This document shows positions 1 through 11,560 of a stretch of 64,000 nucleotides of DNA, piece by piece; position 1 is the first letter of the stretch; each line of letters starts with the position of its first letter. The notes under the pieces were generated by a model. It did no database searches and was not told the origin of the DNA. It saw nothing but the letters and a program-made list of their open reading frames with translations. Origin of the DNA: Serinus canaria (taxonomy: Eukaryota; Chordata; Aves; Passeriformes; Fringillidae); the NCBI RefSeq assembly GCF_022539315.1, contig NC_066328.1, positions 728,621-792,620 of the forward strand. The letters run 5' to 3'. The position numbers and the translations under genes are program-made.

Positions 1-410
1 ATTCTGTCTCAGGAAACCAATGCAATAGAGGTGGTTTTCTTTTTTTAAAAAAGCACATGAGAATGGATGAGCATAAGGCATCTTCATTTTTTCCCTTCCT
101 CCAGCATCAAACACAAGCAAATCCACTGGGTAGTTTACAATGTGGTTTATGGATATTCTGAATGTTAATGTTTGCAACACTGCAGATCTTGGTCTAGGAA
201 AAAGTGTTAATAATTGTGGCAATTCCTTGATTTTAAGTGCATTTTGTGGAAGGGTGTAGCCCCTCCAAGTGTCCAGCTGAGAACCAGTCCCTGGCAGGCA
301 CAGCTGCTGTGCCCCCCGACAGCAGAACCAGGGGGCTGGGACAGCCCTGCCCAGCGGGTACCTGGGCAGGCACGGAATGACCACCTTTCCCACAGGTCAC
401 CAGGCCAGGC
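1..410. other. Non-coding sequence, no gene seen
   Basis: This opening stretch is A+T-leaning at first (short T and A runs near 39-52) and becomes G+C-rich after about 240. The open frames in it are below 70 codons on the plus strand, and the longer minus-strand frame (207-857) runs on into the CR1 copy that follows. No repeat family, splice-bounded exon or RNA gene is recognised. Confidence 0.6.
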
Positions 411-632
411 ATAAGGAAGAAATTTTTTACCATGAGGGTGGGCAGACCCTGGCACAGAGTGCCCAGAGAAGTTGTGGCTGCCCCTGGATCCCTGGAAGTG
501 TTCCAGGCCAGGTTGGACAGGGCTTGGAGCAGCCTGGGACAGTGGAAGGTGTCCCTGCCATGGCAGGGGTGGGATGAGATAAACCATCTTCAAGGTCCCT
601 TCCAAGGCAGAGGAGTCCATGACTCCATGACG
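411..632 (+). mobile_element. CR1 LINE 3' fragment
   Basis: This is the 3' end of an avian CR1 retrotransposon, cut off at its 5' side as nearly all CR1 copies are. It shows the diagnostic order: a GGAAGAAATTTTTT start, GAGGGTGGGCAGACCCTGGCACAG, GCCCCTGGATCCCTGGAAGT, CAGGTTGGACAGGGCTTGGA, then AAGGTCCCTTCCAA. The tail is decayed to GACTCCATGACTCCATGA in place of the usual ATTCTATGA octamers. It contains no reverse-transcriptase coding sequence and is not mobile. Confidence 0.9.
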
Positions 633-1302
633 TGGCTGGTGGGGGCCATGGTGGCCATCCCACAGCCCTCCCAGCACCAGGAGCCTGGCTGGGAACAGCT
701 CATGTGCCAGTAGTGCTACTGCTGGGGCAGTGACCTTCCAGCACACCCCGAGGGTCCGGGTCCCTCTGCCCCCAGCCTGGCTGTGGGAAGGAAAAGCTCC
801 CAGGTGGCTGCCCAAGGTGGCAGTGAGAGGGCAGGCTCCAGGCACAGCAGCTGCCATGAGCTCAGCTCTGCACTGCAGCCTCTGGGGTCAGCATGGGTGG
901 CTGTCACTCCAGGGAGCTGCTCCCATCATTCCCAGCCTGATGCAGCAAACAAGGAAGTAGCAGGGCTTTGTGCAAGAGAAAAAGGGAGCCTGAAGGAGGG
1001 GGAATGAAAGGTGCTGATGGCTTTCTAAGGACAAGGGTTTGTATTGGGAGCAGAAGAGGGACTGGGCCCTTGAAGAGTTTGCTGAAGCCTCACGGCCATG
1101 TAGATGTCAGTAGTGTGTTAGCACAAGATGCCAGGGATACTCTCCTGAACCATGCTCCAAATCAGTCCAGAGGGGTATCCAAGGATGGAACAGACAAAGG
1201 AGAGGAGCAGCCTAAAACCCAGTTATCAGGGGGACACAACCCAATGCAGCCAAGCTCATCCCATCTGGGAGCTCTCAGCAAGAAGTGACCAGCACCAAGT
1301 GC
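633..1302. other. Non-coding sequence between two CR1 copies
   Basis: Unique-looking sequence of mixed composition. A plus-strand open stretch of 106 codons (968-1288) has no family resemblance, and overlapping frames are open on the other strand. No regulatory or RNA feature stands out. Confidence 0.5.
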
Positions 1303-1868
1303 GGGCAGCAGGGCAAGAGGGCAAATCTGCCGCTCTGCCCCCTCAGGTGAGACCCCACCTGCAGAGCTGCCTCCAGCCCTGGAGTCCCAGCCCAGAAATG
1401 ACATGGAGCTGCTGCAGTGAATCCAGAGGAGGTCACAGAGATGCTCCAAAGGCTGGAGCCCCTCTGCTCTGGAGCCAGGCTGGCAGAGCTGGAGGTGCTC
1501 ACCTGGAGAGGAGAAGGCTCCAGGGAGAGCTCAGAGTCCCTGCCAGGGCCTGAAGAGGCTCCAGGAAAGCTGAAGAGGGACTGAGGACAAAGCATGGAGG
1601 GACAGGACACAGGGAATAGCTCCCACTGCCAGAGGGCAGGGCTGGATGGGATATTGGGAAGGAATTGTTCCCCAGCAGCGTGGGCAGGCCCTGGCATAGG
1701 GTGTCTAGAGCAGCTGTGGCTGCCCCTGGATCCCTGGAAGTGTCCAAGGCCAGGCTGGACAGGGCTGGGACAGTGGGAGGTGTCCCTGCCCATGGCAGGG
1801 GGTGGGATGGGGTGAGCTTTAAGGTCCCTTCCAAGCTGAGCTGTTCAATGGCTGTATGATCCTATGAG
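1303..1868 (+). mobile_element. CR1 LINE 3' fragment, long copy
   Basis: One of the two longest CR1 pieces here. It starts upstream of GTGAGACCCCACCTGCAGAG, includes the untranslated segment with GGAGCCCCTCTGCTCTGGAG and GGACAGGACACAGGGAAT, and ends in AAGGTCCCTTCCAA plus a decayed GTATGATCCTATGAG tail. It closely matches the copy at 32128-32685: the first 64 bases from GTGAGACCCC are identical, and by eye about nine-tenths of the rest agrees. It lacks seven bases near 1770 (after GGACAGGGCT) that the other copy keeps. No ORF2 protein remains. Confidence 0.93.
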
Positions 1869-4189
1869 ATCAAGTGGCAAGATCAACATACAGGTGTTTC
1901 CTGAGAGGAAAATCTGAGTGTGAGAGGTCTCTCCACACCTGAGCACACTTGGTCTGACCTACGTCCAGGGCTGTGCTCACCCCTGTGCAGCAGGAATTCA
2001 CAACTATGGCCATGGACACTTGGACACCAACACTCTACAGCAGAGAGCAACACTCAGAGCAGCTCCCCCACAGCCATGGGGACAGCAACAAAAAGTGCCA
2101 TGAAGAGGAGCTGCTGATGTGTTTGCATTTTCCACTCTTTTTGCCCAAGCATAAGTAATTTTTCATGACTGGCAAAATAGAGGCTGGATTAAAAATGGAA
2201 CATGAGTAGGGGAGCCCTTCCAAAGAGTGGAATTTCATAACCCACCAAAAAGCACGCTCAGAACTAGGACCAAATGCCATGATCAGATCCCTGCAAGGCA
2301 GCAGGGCTCATGGAGCAGCAGGCACAGCAGTTATCCACCCTGGGCTGTGCAGACCAGCAAGGCATTTAGGTGCTCTGCAGTGACCTGGCCATGTAGACAT
2401 GGAGCAAAACACTCCTGCTCCACAGAAACATCTGTGTGCCTAGAAAATGCACTTGCCTATTGAAACCTGGGTCCAGGGAAAGGCACCAAAGCAGACTTTG
2501 TTTCTTTGGTTTTTTTTTTGTGTTTCCTCCAGCTTTTCTCTTTTCTCCCCACTTGGCAAACCTGCTGGGTTTTGTTTTGAGTGGAGCTGAAGCGAGCATG
2601 CCTCTTTTGTTTAGCAATAACAACTAACTTATATAGATGCTCTCCTGCCAGGACATTTTTGTTGGCACTCTAGAAGCCCAATGCTCTTAGACCCCAATGC
2701 TTGGAGGAGCTCAGCGTGGTGTCAGGCCCCTGGGTCAGTGCAGAACTTCCTGAGCACCAGTGGCAGCACATCGTCCCTGCTGTCTCCATGCCGGGCACAC
2801 GTGGTGTGTCTGTGCTGCCTGAGGAGCTCACGGCCCGTGGCAGCAGAGAACACCCCCGTGGACACGCAGCCCACCCTGGCACAGCACGGCTCTGGAGGGG
2901 AAAGTTGACTCCCAGCAGCTCAGTACCCAAATGAAAAGCACATCCTGGGTGAGATCTGCAATATCCAGCAGTGTTCTGTGCCCTGCACGTCTCCAGGAGA
3001 TGAAGAGCAGCATTCCCCCTTGGAGCACTTCCCCTCCAAGCACTCCCCCCTGTGCCATCCAGGCTACTCCCCAAATCAGCAGATTTTTTGCATCCTTTGG
3101 GGAGCGCTTGCACTGGGAGCACATGGCAAGGACCCCCCCCTCACCCCCCAGGTCCAGTCCTCACTTAGCTGTGGCAGAAAGCACTCACACAGGCTGGACA
3201 CACGAGATCCCACAGCACAGGGCTGGGGGTCAGCAATGTCCTCCTGAGCACAGCCATGTCCCCTGGCACAGCACAAAAGAGCCTGCCCAAATGTCTCATC
3301 CCTACTTAAATCACAGGCTGAATTTGGGAAAGACAGAGACTTCAAGACTCTGAGAGAGGTCTGGAGCCAACCAAGTAGATCACTTGCTGACAGTGTCCCA
3401 TAAAACACCCCACTGCTGCAGGCCCAGCAGTGCCTTTGGGGAGGAAGGGAGCAGAGACGCTTGAGCAAACTCTGCTGCAACACAATAATGCTGCTGCTTG
3501 CTTTTCTTTATTTTTTTCATTAGACCTCCTGATCACGGCTTAAAAGTGAGACCAGAAGGATCTTGTGGTTCAACGGCCATGAAAATGTAGCCCGAATCAG
3601 ACCTTCAACTGCGGTGTCCCTGTGACATCTGCCATCAGGGTCAGGACTGCTGTCAGGCAGGGCTGCCATCACAAAGTGCCACTGTCCTGGCCGTGCCACG
3701 CAGGGCACCCTCCTGCACACACACCTCACGCAGCACTGCCGGGGCACGGGGCACCTCTCCTGGGGACTGTGCTGAGGGACATGGCACAATGACTGCCCCA
3801 CCAGCCAAGGCAGGTGATGCTGCCAACACAAGCAGCCCATAAGCCACACCTTGGGCTGCAATGAACGGGGCACTAGTGGGCACAGCCTGGCTCCAGACAC
3901 CCCAAACCATCCCTTGAGGGAGGAAATTCAACATTTCAGAGGCTCACACAGTCTCCATCCACAGATCTGGGTCAGGAAGGAGATGCTGGAAGCTTCTACA
4001 CCTAGCCCAGCTCTGCTGATTTCACTGTTTTCACAAGGATTTACCATGCAGAGCTGCTGCGTGTCCTGCCCAGAGGTTCCTACCTAGAAAATCCAGAGAA
4101 AATCCACTTTTCTGCTTCTGTGCTCCCAAATTTTGTGGGGATGGAGCTGAGTGGGTCTGTGCATTACAGATTGAGGTCATCTCTGCCTG

Positions 4190-4700
4190 GAGGGGTTCGG
4201 GAGCTGCTGCTCGGGACTCAGCATCCCTGGGTGACCCGCACACGTCCCTGGGGCACCTCCCAGTGCCAAACGCCGCCGATCCCTCCCCACCGGCACAGCC
4301 ACCGGGGACGGCTCGGCCCTGGGCTTCCGTCTCCCGGCCAGGGCAAGCTCTCTGGCTGCCTCGCCACAAAGCCAGCCTTTAATTGCCGCCTGACATTAAG
4401 TATCTGAGCAAGGAAGTCTTGGGTAAATGTTCTTGCTATGGGAACACACAGTGCTGAGTCTCTTTAATTACATTGTTTTTGTTTGGCTTTTTTTATTAGT
4501 CGTGCTGCGGCTTCCCCTCCCTGACAGGCCAGCGAGGCTCACGCTAAATATGGCCGGGTTGAAAGTCCGCCGTGAAACCCGAACCGCGGCACCAGACTGG
4601 CTGGACGCGGTGCAAGCCAGGGTTACGCGGGACACGCATTCCAGCCGCCGACTACGGCCCGCGCTCCCCCCGCCCTGCTCACACATCGAAGCCTCTCCGA
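4190..4700. promoter_or_regulatory. CpG-rich block, possible CpG island
   Basis: CpG dinucleotides are clearly denser here than in the flanks, for example around 4262-4345 and 4545-4675 (GCCGCCGA, CCGCGGCA, GGACGCGG, GTTACGCGGGACACGC). A CArG/MEF2-like CTAAATATGG lies at 4544-4553. A CpG island can mark a promoter, but no transcript start, first exon or clear core promoter is visible, so the regulatory call is inference. Confidence 0.3.
4462..4502. promoter_or_regulatory. AT-rich homeodomain/SOX/forkhead-like cluster
   Basis: Inside the CpG-rich block sits an A+T-rich stretch with TTAATTA (4464-4470), ACATTGT (4470-4476) and TTGTTTGG, resembling homeodomain, SOX and forkhead sites. Such motifs are short and common. 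The call rests on their clustering and on the contrast with the flanks. Confidence 0.22.
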
Positions 4701-5124
4701 GAGCAACCACCATGCTCCAAACCACCTCTACATCTTCTTCTTCCTCGCCCTGTGAAATCCCCCAGTGAACAGCCCAACCCTGGGCCCCAGGCTGCCCCAT
4801 TTCTGTCGTGCTCATCACTTCCACACTGCATGCACCCACATCTCCACGGTACCCGTCGAGCCAGTCTCCATCACATCTGTCACTGCCTGGGTTCTCCCCA
4901 TCCCAAACTGCCCTGCCCCACACCTGCTCAGCCCACCTCCAGGCTGCCCCTCAGGGCCAAAGAGCCTTCTTCCCGCTGGCCACACTGCTTTCATCTTCCT
5001 CTGCCCTCCTTGTTATTTTAAAGGCATTCCAGAGGATGCTGTCAGGCTTGGATGTGGTTTGGTTGGGTTGTTTGTTTTCATACTGGAGGTTTTATGATCG
5101 CATTGGGAACAAGCCCTAATTGAG

Positions 5125-5142
5125 CTGCAATTCAAATTGCAG
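5125..5142. repeat. 8-bp perfect inverted repeat with CA centre
   Basis: CTGCAATT, CA, AATTGCAG forms a perfect 8+8 palindrome. It follows CCCTAATTGAG, a homeodomain-type site, within an A+T-rich stretch (5045-5215) of mostly G+C-rich DNA. It could be a dimeric transcription-factor site or simply chance. Confidence 0.5.
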
Positions 5143-5472
5143 TCCGTGGGTATTTGTTTCATTTTTGGAAGGGCTCAAACGGCTGTGCAGCTTAGGCTGG
5201 AGAATGCATTTGGTTTTAACTGGAACCTGATGGAGACAGGACAGAGCAGGACAAGCTGCCCCGAGTCATGATCAAAGTTCCTGGGGAAGCCCAGTGTGGC
5301 CAGCCCGGTGCCAGGTACCCACGACACAACAGGCAGTGCTGGTTGTGATCACAGCCCTGTGACCACCCAAAAACCCTGGCACTGTCAGGGAGGAGGCAGA
5401 CAGAGCCAGAACTCTGGTGTCAAGAGCCAAGCACACAGCCCTGGGGCCTGGCTCGGTGGGAGCTTGCAGCCA

Positions 5473-5608
5473 CCCTGTAAATCCCTGTCCTCTGCAAACT
5501 TCTATTCCCTGTGAACTCCTGCCCCTGCAAACCCCTGCAAATCCCTGTCCCCTGAAAACCTCTGTCCCCTGAAAACCTCAGTCCCCTAAAAACCCCTGTC
5601 CCCTGACA
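5473..5608. repeat. Degenerate 17-bp minisatellite
   Basis: The best copies lie at 5556-5608, where GTCCCCTGAAAACCTCT and near-identical 17-mers follow one another. The 5' part has decayed versions (CCCTGTAAATC, CCCTGTGAACTC, CCCTGCAAACC). The block is purine/pyrimidine-skewed and non-coding. Confidence 0.75.
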
Positions 5609-8194
5609 GCCCACATTCTACAAATATCGGAGCCCAGAAAATCCCTGCACTCTGTACCTTGAAAACCTCTGCAGGGTTTGTAACTTGTGCTCACCTAAGA
5701 AAGGGAGCCCAGCACCCCAGAGGGAGCCCAGCACCACTGCTGAGTCAGGAGCTGCTGAGTCAGGAGCTGCTTCAGATCAGAGCTGCTCACAGGGAACAGG
5801 CAGCAAGAAGGGGCAGCTCCTAAAGGTCAGTGCCCAGACTGTCCTTCATGGGAACTGGGTGGTGTCACCTTCCACTGACCGTGTCCCACACCCACTGCCA
5901 GAACCAGTGTTCAGCCCCACGCCCAAATGTGCCTGATGCCTCCAGTACCAGGAACCAGCCAGACCTATGCAGGTAGGGATGGGCAGACAGAGGGACGAGA
6001 GAACACCTGCTCCACTCCACTCCCATCCTGCCAGAATCTCAGAAGCCCAGATGCTGAAGCAGGTTAGCAGAGCTCTAGGAGACACCTCCAAGCCACTAAC
6101 ACCACCCTGGTTAAATCAGACTTCCACATGGGGAAGCAGATGAGCTGTGGGGACTCACTGCCCCTCTGTCAGGAGGAAACCCTATCCCAGCCTGGCCTGC
6201 CAGGAACGAGCAACACTCCTACCACAGCTGCATGTATGCAAACCCTGCTCCAGGGATCAAATGCAGGAGCTGAGTCATACGACGACTGAAATCAAAGATC
6301 ACTGAAGGCAAAAGAATGGAGAAAAAGTATCCCTGTGGGTTCTCAGGGGCCCACTTTGGATCCAACAAGAGCAGGAGGTAAATGCTCAGCATGGAGATGC
6401 CCAGGGAACAGCTGGCATGCTGTGAAGAGTGAGACGGGATGTAAGGTCACACTTACCCAAGCCTGGTCCTGTCCCCTTCCCTGGGTCCTGACACACACTT
6501 CTGGGGAGGGAGCAGGGCAGGGGGCTGGCAGAGCGCATGGGGCCAGAGGCTGTTCCAATGGGAGAAGGAAGGGGGCTGGGATGGCAGTGTCCCAGCTGCT
6601 CTGAGGGCTGCTGCCACGTACCTGCACCCCACCAAAGAGACCAGGACCTTCCAGGAGCCAGAGGATGTCATGTGTGTTTTGTCATGGTAATGTTCCGGTG
6701 TCTCCTCACTCCCCTGACACCACCAGAGCTCTACCCCTGAGTCTGGTTCCTCTGCCTCACTGTGCCTTTCCTGGCATGGTGGGGTCCACACGCAGACCCC
6801 CACTATGGTTCGAAGGTTGGGTCAGCTCCTGGTTCTGCTGGAACAGGGCTCCAGGGAGCCCCATCCCCCCTGCCTTGCCCTAGGACTGAGGCTGGCCTGT
6901 CACGGGGACACAGCTCTGCGTGCTGGGGGCTGAGACCTGCAGACTCATCACAGCAGTGGAAGGCAATCCATAGGCACCCAGACCGGCAGAGAAACAAATC
7001 CTTTAACCTCCTGCGCCACCTGGTGCCACCAGGAAGGACGTGCCACTGGGATGCACCTCCCGGGGGAAACCATATCCTCTCCAGAACCATCAAATGGTAG
7101 AAAAATGGCCCAAGAAGGTCTTCTGGAGGTTCTCTGAGCTCAGCTCACCATGCCTACAGCTGGACTTCATCCTCAGCCACCTACATCCCACCTGTCCTTC
7201 TCAGTCCTCCAGTCCATACTGGGATGTTCCTTCTGGTGGAAAACCACCTCCATTCCATTGTTCCACCCAAGACATCCAGCCAAATAGGACCAGCATTCTG
7301 ACCGAAACCAGGCTGAAGACTTCCAGAGCTGCACCCAAAGGGGTTACAAAAGGGAGCCCACAGCCACTGATCTCAGTGGGAAGGAGGAGACATCAGCCAA
7401 GTGACAATGGAAGAGCAGACAAACGCACACACCCAGCTCCAGAGCTGCTCCCAGCTGGTAAATGTTACTGGAGTCAGAAAGCCGCTTCCCGCTGGAAGGC
7501 ACGCAGCAGGAGCCAGCCAGCAGTGCTGGGCACACCGGCCACTGCCCACAGACTGTCCGTGGCACAGCTGCCAACAACAGCCACCCTCACTGGGCTCTCC
7601 TGGACCAGCATGTCCCAGCCTGGCAAACCCCTTGCCTGGCACAGCTTCAAGCCAGGATTTGCTCCCAGCTTGCTCCAGATCAGCTCCCTGCCCAGCACCC
7701 GCCGGGATGTTCTCTGACCACTCCACCACCCAGCCCTGGGGCTGGTCTCCTGCCAGCACCACTCAACTCATGAGCAACACCCAGAGGGGCTGGGTCACTG
7801 CCACCCAACTACAACAGCATCTCCATGGAGTCAGGCTCCAAAGCCTGCAGCCCAAGAAGAGAAGCCAGTTTTATCCAGCATTTTGCTAGAAAACATCCTG
7901 CAAGTGCCTGAGCACTCTTGTACCTGCACTAACTGGTGATAGGAGGTCCTGCTGGTGGTTGCTGGAGGTCCTTGCCTGCTCCTTCATCAGATCAGAGCTT
8001 TCCCAGCTCATGCATCATTCCTCCTTCTGCAGAAAGCTCTGAGGTACCATCAAGTAGAGAAACCCCAGCTGAAGATAACAGAGTCTGTGGAGGAATTTCC
8101 AAAGCCCCCGGGACAGCAATTAGAAGAAGTTTCCACTCAACTTTGAAAACCATAGGGATCACCAGGTCAAACCTCCAGCTACCAGGACCTGCTC
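5609..8194. other. 2.6 kb non-coding sequence
   Basis: Contains the short tandem pair at 5738-5767. The longest open frame is 225 codons (7040-7717 plus). It is Pro/Ser/Gln-rich, has another frame open in the same interval (7401-7889), and shows no domain or splice-bounded structure. I treat it as chance in G+C-rich DNA. Confidence 0.45.
5738..5767. promoter_or_regulatory. Tandem pair of Maf/AP-1-like sites
   Basis: Two adjacent 15-bp copies of TGCTGAGTCAGGAGC. Each contains TGAGTCA, the AP-1 core, and 11 of 13 positions of the Maf recognition element TGCTGAGTCAGCA. Just upstream GGGAGCCCAGCACC is also present twice, so the block may have arisen by local duplication. Binding by Maf, NRF or AP-1 factors is inferred from motif similarity only. 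Confidence 0.35.
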
Positions 8195-8254
8195 AGCCTG
8201 GACTTGATGGCCTTGAAGGTCCTTCCCAGCCGTAATGGCTCTGGGATTCTGTCC
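8195..8254 (+). mobile_element. Short decayed CR1 3' tail
   Basis: CAGCCTGGACTTGATGGCCTTGAAGGTCCTTCCCAGCC followed by GGGATTCTGT matches the terminal CR1 order (GGACTTGATGATCTT, AAGGTCCTTTCCAACC, GATTCTGTGA). Only the last 60 bases remain, so subfamily and age cannot be judged. Confidence 0.6.
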
Positions 8255-9851
8255 CTTCATGCACGGATGTGATGCTGCTGAGCTCACCCATGGGGCAGGC
8301 AGGTCTACAAACACCCTTTCCCAGGTCTGGCATGAGAGGAGCGTTTCCTCAGCTTCTCCTCCCCTCACCTGGCACAGCCCAAGTTGGCCTGAGCTCTGCT
8401 CCTTCTCTCTGCTGAGGACTAGAGGCAGGTGATACCCACAGCCAGTGCCACACACGGGAAATGGGGACAAAGACAACATTGTCTTGGTAAACTGCTTTTG
8501 AGACTTGTTAATTGGAAATGGCTCCTGCAGCCGCAGCTCCTGACCTGGACTTGTCCAGGCATGGAGGTGTCCCTAAAGAAAGGGGCGGGAGGACACAGAG
8601 TAGCCAGAGTCCCTTTGCAAATGGGGACACCAGCAGATGGCCCCTGAAAAGCTCCTCAGGCATGCCCAGCCACGCTTTCCAATGGCTAACCATTTGACCA
8701 AATCCATGTTGACTTCCAGCAGGAATGCATCATCCCTGCCAAACTTCAAGTCTCTTTTTCAAAGAGTGGAGACACCAGAAGCCCTCAAACAAAGAGACAG
8801 CAGGAAAAAAATAAAGAGAAATTGGCAAAGCTACCATTTTCCCCCAACCTTCTGCTAAAAATTGGGAAAAATAGAGGAAAAAAAAGGAGAAAGTTCAGCC
8901 TGAGGCAGAAAGACATGGAATAATCCAGCCCAAACAGCTAAAGCCTGGCAAAGGTAAGAGCAAACAAACTTCCACTGGGAAGTGCTGTACAGCCCTTCCA
9001 AGGGTAAGCTGTGGTGCCCTCGTCATCCGTCCATGCAGCTCACAGGGATGACTTCCCTGCAGCTCAAAAGATCAAGGGTGGCAGGGGCCAACGACTGCAG
9101 GTGGCCCTGGAGATGGGAGGTGGCGGAGGGGCAAGAGGAGACAGCATCTCCAAGATCTCTCAAAGCCCTTGGGACATCCCTGCTTACACAGTTATACCAA
9201 GCAGGACCTTTGAGCCACACACAGCCAGCTTGGGCCCCTCCACCACCAAGAGGCTGGGAAACATCTCCAGAGCTGGTGGCCCCAACACATGGTGGGTGCT
9301 CCTGCCTCCTTCCTCCCCCTCTTCATCCCCTGAGCAGTGAGGTGAGGGGTGGGGATACTCTCATGCTCCTCAATACCCAGCTCTGCCTGCTTTCCATGTG
9401 TGCTGCAAAGCTTTCTCAGGACCAGGATGCTCGCAGATCTGGAAAACCCCAGTGTGCCCTGCCACATGCTGGCTTAGGATGCCACAGCTTGTCCCTGTGT
9501 TCACATGCATGGCTCACACTGCAATCACACCTTCCCATCACTGATCCAACAAGTCCTCAGCCCTGAGGGCCTCCGTGGCTCCACTACCCCAATTTTCCTG
9601 TGGTCAGAATGCAGACACTGGAGGTAGCAAGAGTGATCTCCAGGTGAAGTGTGGGACTGTCACGAGGAGGGGGATTTAACTCTCTCACAGACTATCTGGG
9701 TGACCCTGAGCAGGCCACTAAAGCCCTGCTGCTGTGATGGGGTGCCCCCACCATCCCCTGGGACCAGGGATAGCAAAAGTTACAGCAGCACAGTCCCAGT
9801 GTAACACAGGAACAGCTCCATCTGTCTGCTGCTCGCCCAGCCTGGGCACCA
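8255..9851. other. 1.6 kb non-coding sequence
   Basis: G+C-rich apart from an A-rich patch at 8808-8895. The longest frame is 194 codons (8982-9566 plus), with another open opposite it. No homology is recognised. Confidence 0.45.
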
Positions 9852-10180
9852 AGAATTACAGAATCCTGGAGTAGCCAGAGCTGGAAGGGACCCACAAAGG
9901 TCACCAGTCCAATCCCTGGCCCTGCAGAGACCCCCCAACAATCCCACCTGTGCCTGAGATCATTGTCCAAACACTCCTGGAGCTCTGGCAGCCTCGGAGT
10001 CGTGCCCATTCCCTGGGGAGCCTGGGCAGTGCCCAGCACTCTCTGAGGGAAGAATCTTTTTGTGAGATCCAGCCCGACTTTGCCCTGGCACAGCTCCTGC
10101 TGTTCCGTGGGCCTGTCCCTGGTCACAGAGAGCAGAGATTGAACCTGCCCCTGTGCTTCAGAAGGATGAGGTGATCGTGC
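9852..10180 (-). mobile_element. CR1 LINE 3' fragment, minus strand
   Basis: Reading the minus strand, this copy ends at 9852 with the tail complementary to TTACAGAATCCTGGA. On the plus strand it shows GGAAGGGACCCACAAAGGTCA, GGCCCTGCAGAGACCCCCC, TGTCCAAACACTCCTGGAGC and CCATTCCCTGGGGAGCCTGG, the complement of the CR1 type seen in forward orientation at 59241-59496. This is a different CR1 subtype from the GGATCCCTGGAAGTG copies. Confidence 0.9.
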
Positions 10181-11477
10181 TGGTGCAAGAGGAAGGCAGC
10201 CTTGGGTCCCTGTGCAGTGCAGGATCCTGATCCTGACCTGCCTGCATCATCAGGAAAGAAAACGGCCAAAGAAACTTCAAGTTCATGTGAAGTTCACCCG
10301 AGTTGAGCTGTGCTCCATAAGCAAAACTTTCCTGCCTGACACGAACCTTCCAGAGCTCATGACCGGGGCAGAGCAGGGCCAGGATTGCACTGGGAGGATG
10401 GGATTGCTTGGCAGAACCCTTCTTCCACTTGCAAAGAAATCAGGCAGGATTCCACCGGGAGTTCCACTTCCTGGAGCTCCAGGAGTGTGCTCACTGCTGA
10501 GGTTCCTCAGACTCCAGCTGGACAGCAGCAGTACACCACGCACAGACAGGGAAAGCAGGAGCACTTACTAAATAACACAGCAGCTCACCTATGCCCAGAA
10601 GCAGCCTTCCTGCTGCCCAGGATTTGGCCCAGTGCTTTGCAGAATTTCAGGGCACAGGAAACCCTGCCCAGGTCCCCTGCCCATACAGACCTGTGGGCAC
10701 AGCAGGACTTGGCACTGGAGCCCAGCTCAGGCAGGGAGGATGGAGCAGGAGGATGTGGCACAGGCAGGGACAAGGCACGTGGCAGGAGCTGCAACAGCAA
10801 ACCCTTGCCTTTGCCCAGTCCCACTTCCCAAGGAGATCTGGAGGCAGAGCGGCCCTTCCCGGGACCACAACGCAGCCTAGCCTCACCAGGTGCCTCTGCC
10901 CTTGGGGCTGGTCCCTGGCATGGGACAGCAGGAACTGATCCCCTAGAAGCCTCTGATGGATCACTCCTTCAGGACTTGTGTCCTCTGACACAGGCCAGGC
11001 TTGCAGAGGCTGATGGCTCCAGCACACAGGAGGAGTGAGCACCCTACGACTCCAGGGCCTGGCGCACAGTGACATCTTTAAACCCAAAAGAATTTGGGTT
11101 AAGATTATACCTGCCTGGATCTCCCCAGATTACCTCTGCTCCTGTCACTGCCTCTGACCACAGTCACTGCCTCCTCCTCCCCAGTGAAGATGCTCAGGTA
11201 TCAGAACACTGGGGATGAAAAAAAGATACTTTTTTTAGAACGTGCTCCCTGGGCAGTTGTTTCAGCCTCTCTGGACACCATTTCCAGTACAGGAACCTTG
11301 ACCTTGGTGCTTTTAGCTACAGTGCCAGCACAAGCTGATGTACAAAGCCTACCAGGAAAACCTGACCTGCCAGCCTGGAGCTCAGAGCAAGTCAGCCACG
11401 GGTCTGGGGCATGGCCAGCACGAGACCCTAGATGCCAGGAGTCCTAGAACAGCAGCAGCTCCTTCACCAACAGCTCT
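10181..11477. other. 1.3 kb non-coding sequence
   Basis: Longest frame 217 codons (10385-11038 plus), Gln/Gly/Ser/Thr-rich, with overlapping frames of 115 and 146 codons, one on each strand. No signal peptide, domain or repeat family is recognised. Confidence 0.45.
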
Positions 11478-11560
11478 CATAGAATCAGCGGTTCCTGGAA
11501 TGGTTTGGGTTAGAAAGGACCTGAAAGATCATCTTGTTCCAGTCCCTCTCTATGGGCAGG
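11478..11560 (-). mobile_element. Short CR1 3' tail, minus strand
   Basis: CATAGAATCAG, GGAATGGTTTGGGTTAGAAA, GGACCTGAAAGATCATCTTG and GTCCCTCTCTATGGGCAGG are the reverse complement of the terminal 80 bases of CR1. The copy stops after the GGGCAGG element, giving a very short insertion. Confidence 0.85.

Larger units (their letters stand above)
1869..5472. other. 3.6 kb non-coding, with a CpG-rich block and AT islands
   Basis: No exon is recognised. Sub-features listed separately are the CpG-rich block (4190-4700), an AT-rich motif cluster (4462-4502) and a palindrome (5125-5142). A T run lies at 2510-2519. The longest frames (150 codons at 2670-3122 minus and 151 at 4468-4923 minus) have other frames open opposite them and no known motifs. 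Confidence 0.5.

Noticed and set aside
6800..6830. GGTTCGAAGG as a tRNA T-loop
   Set aside because: No matching acceptor stem, anticodon arm or A box around it.
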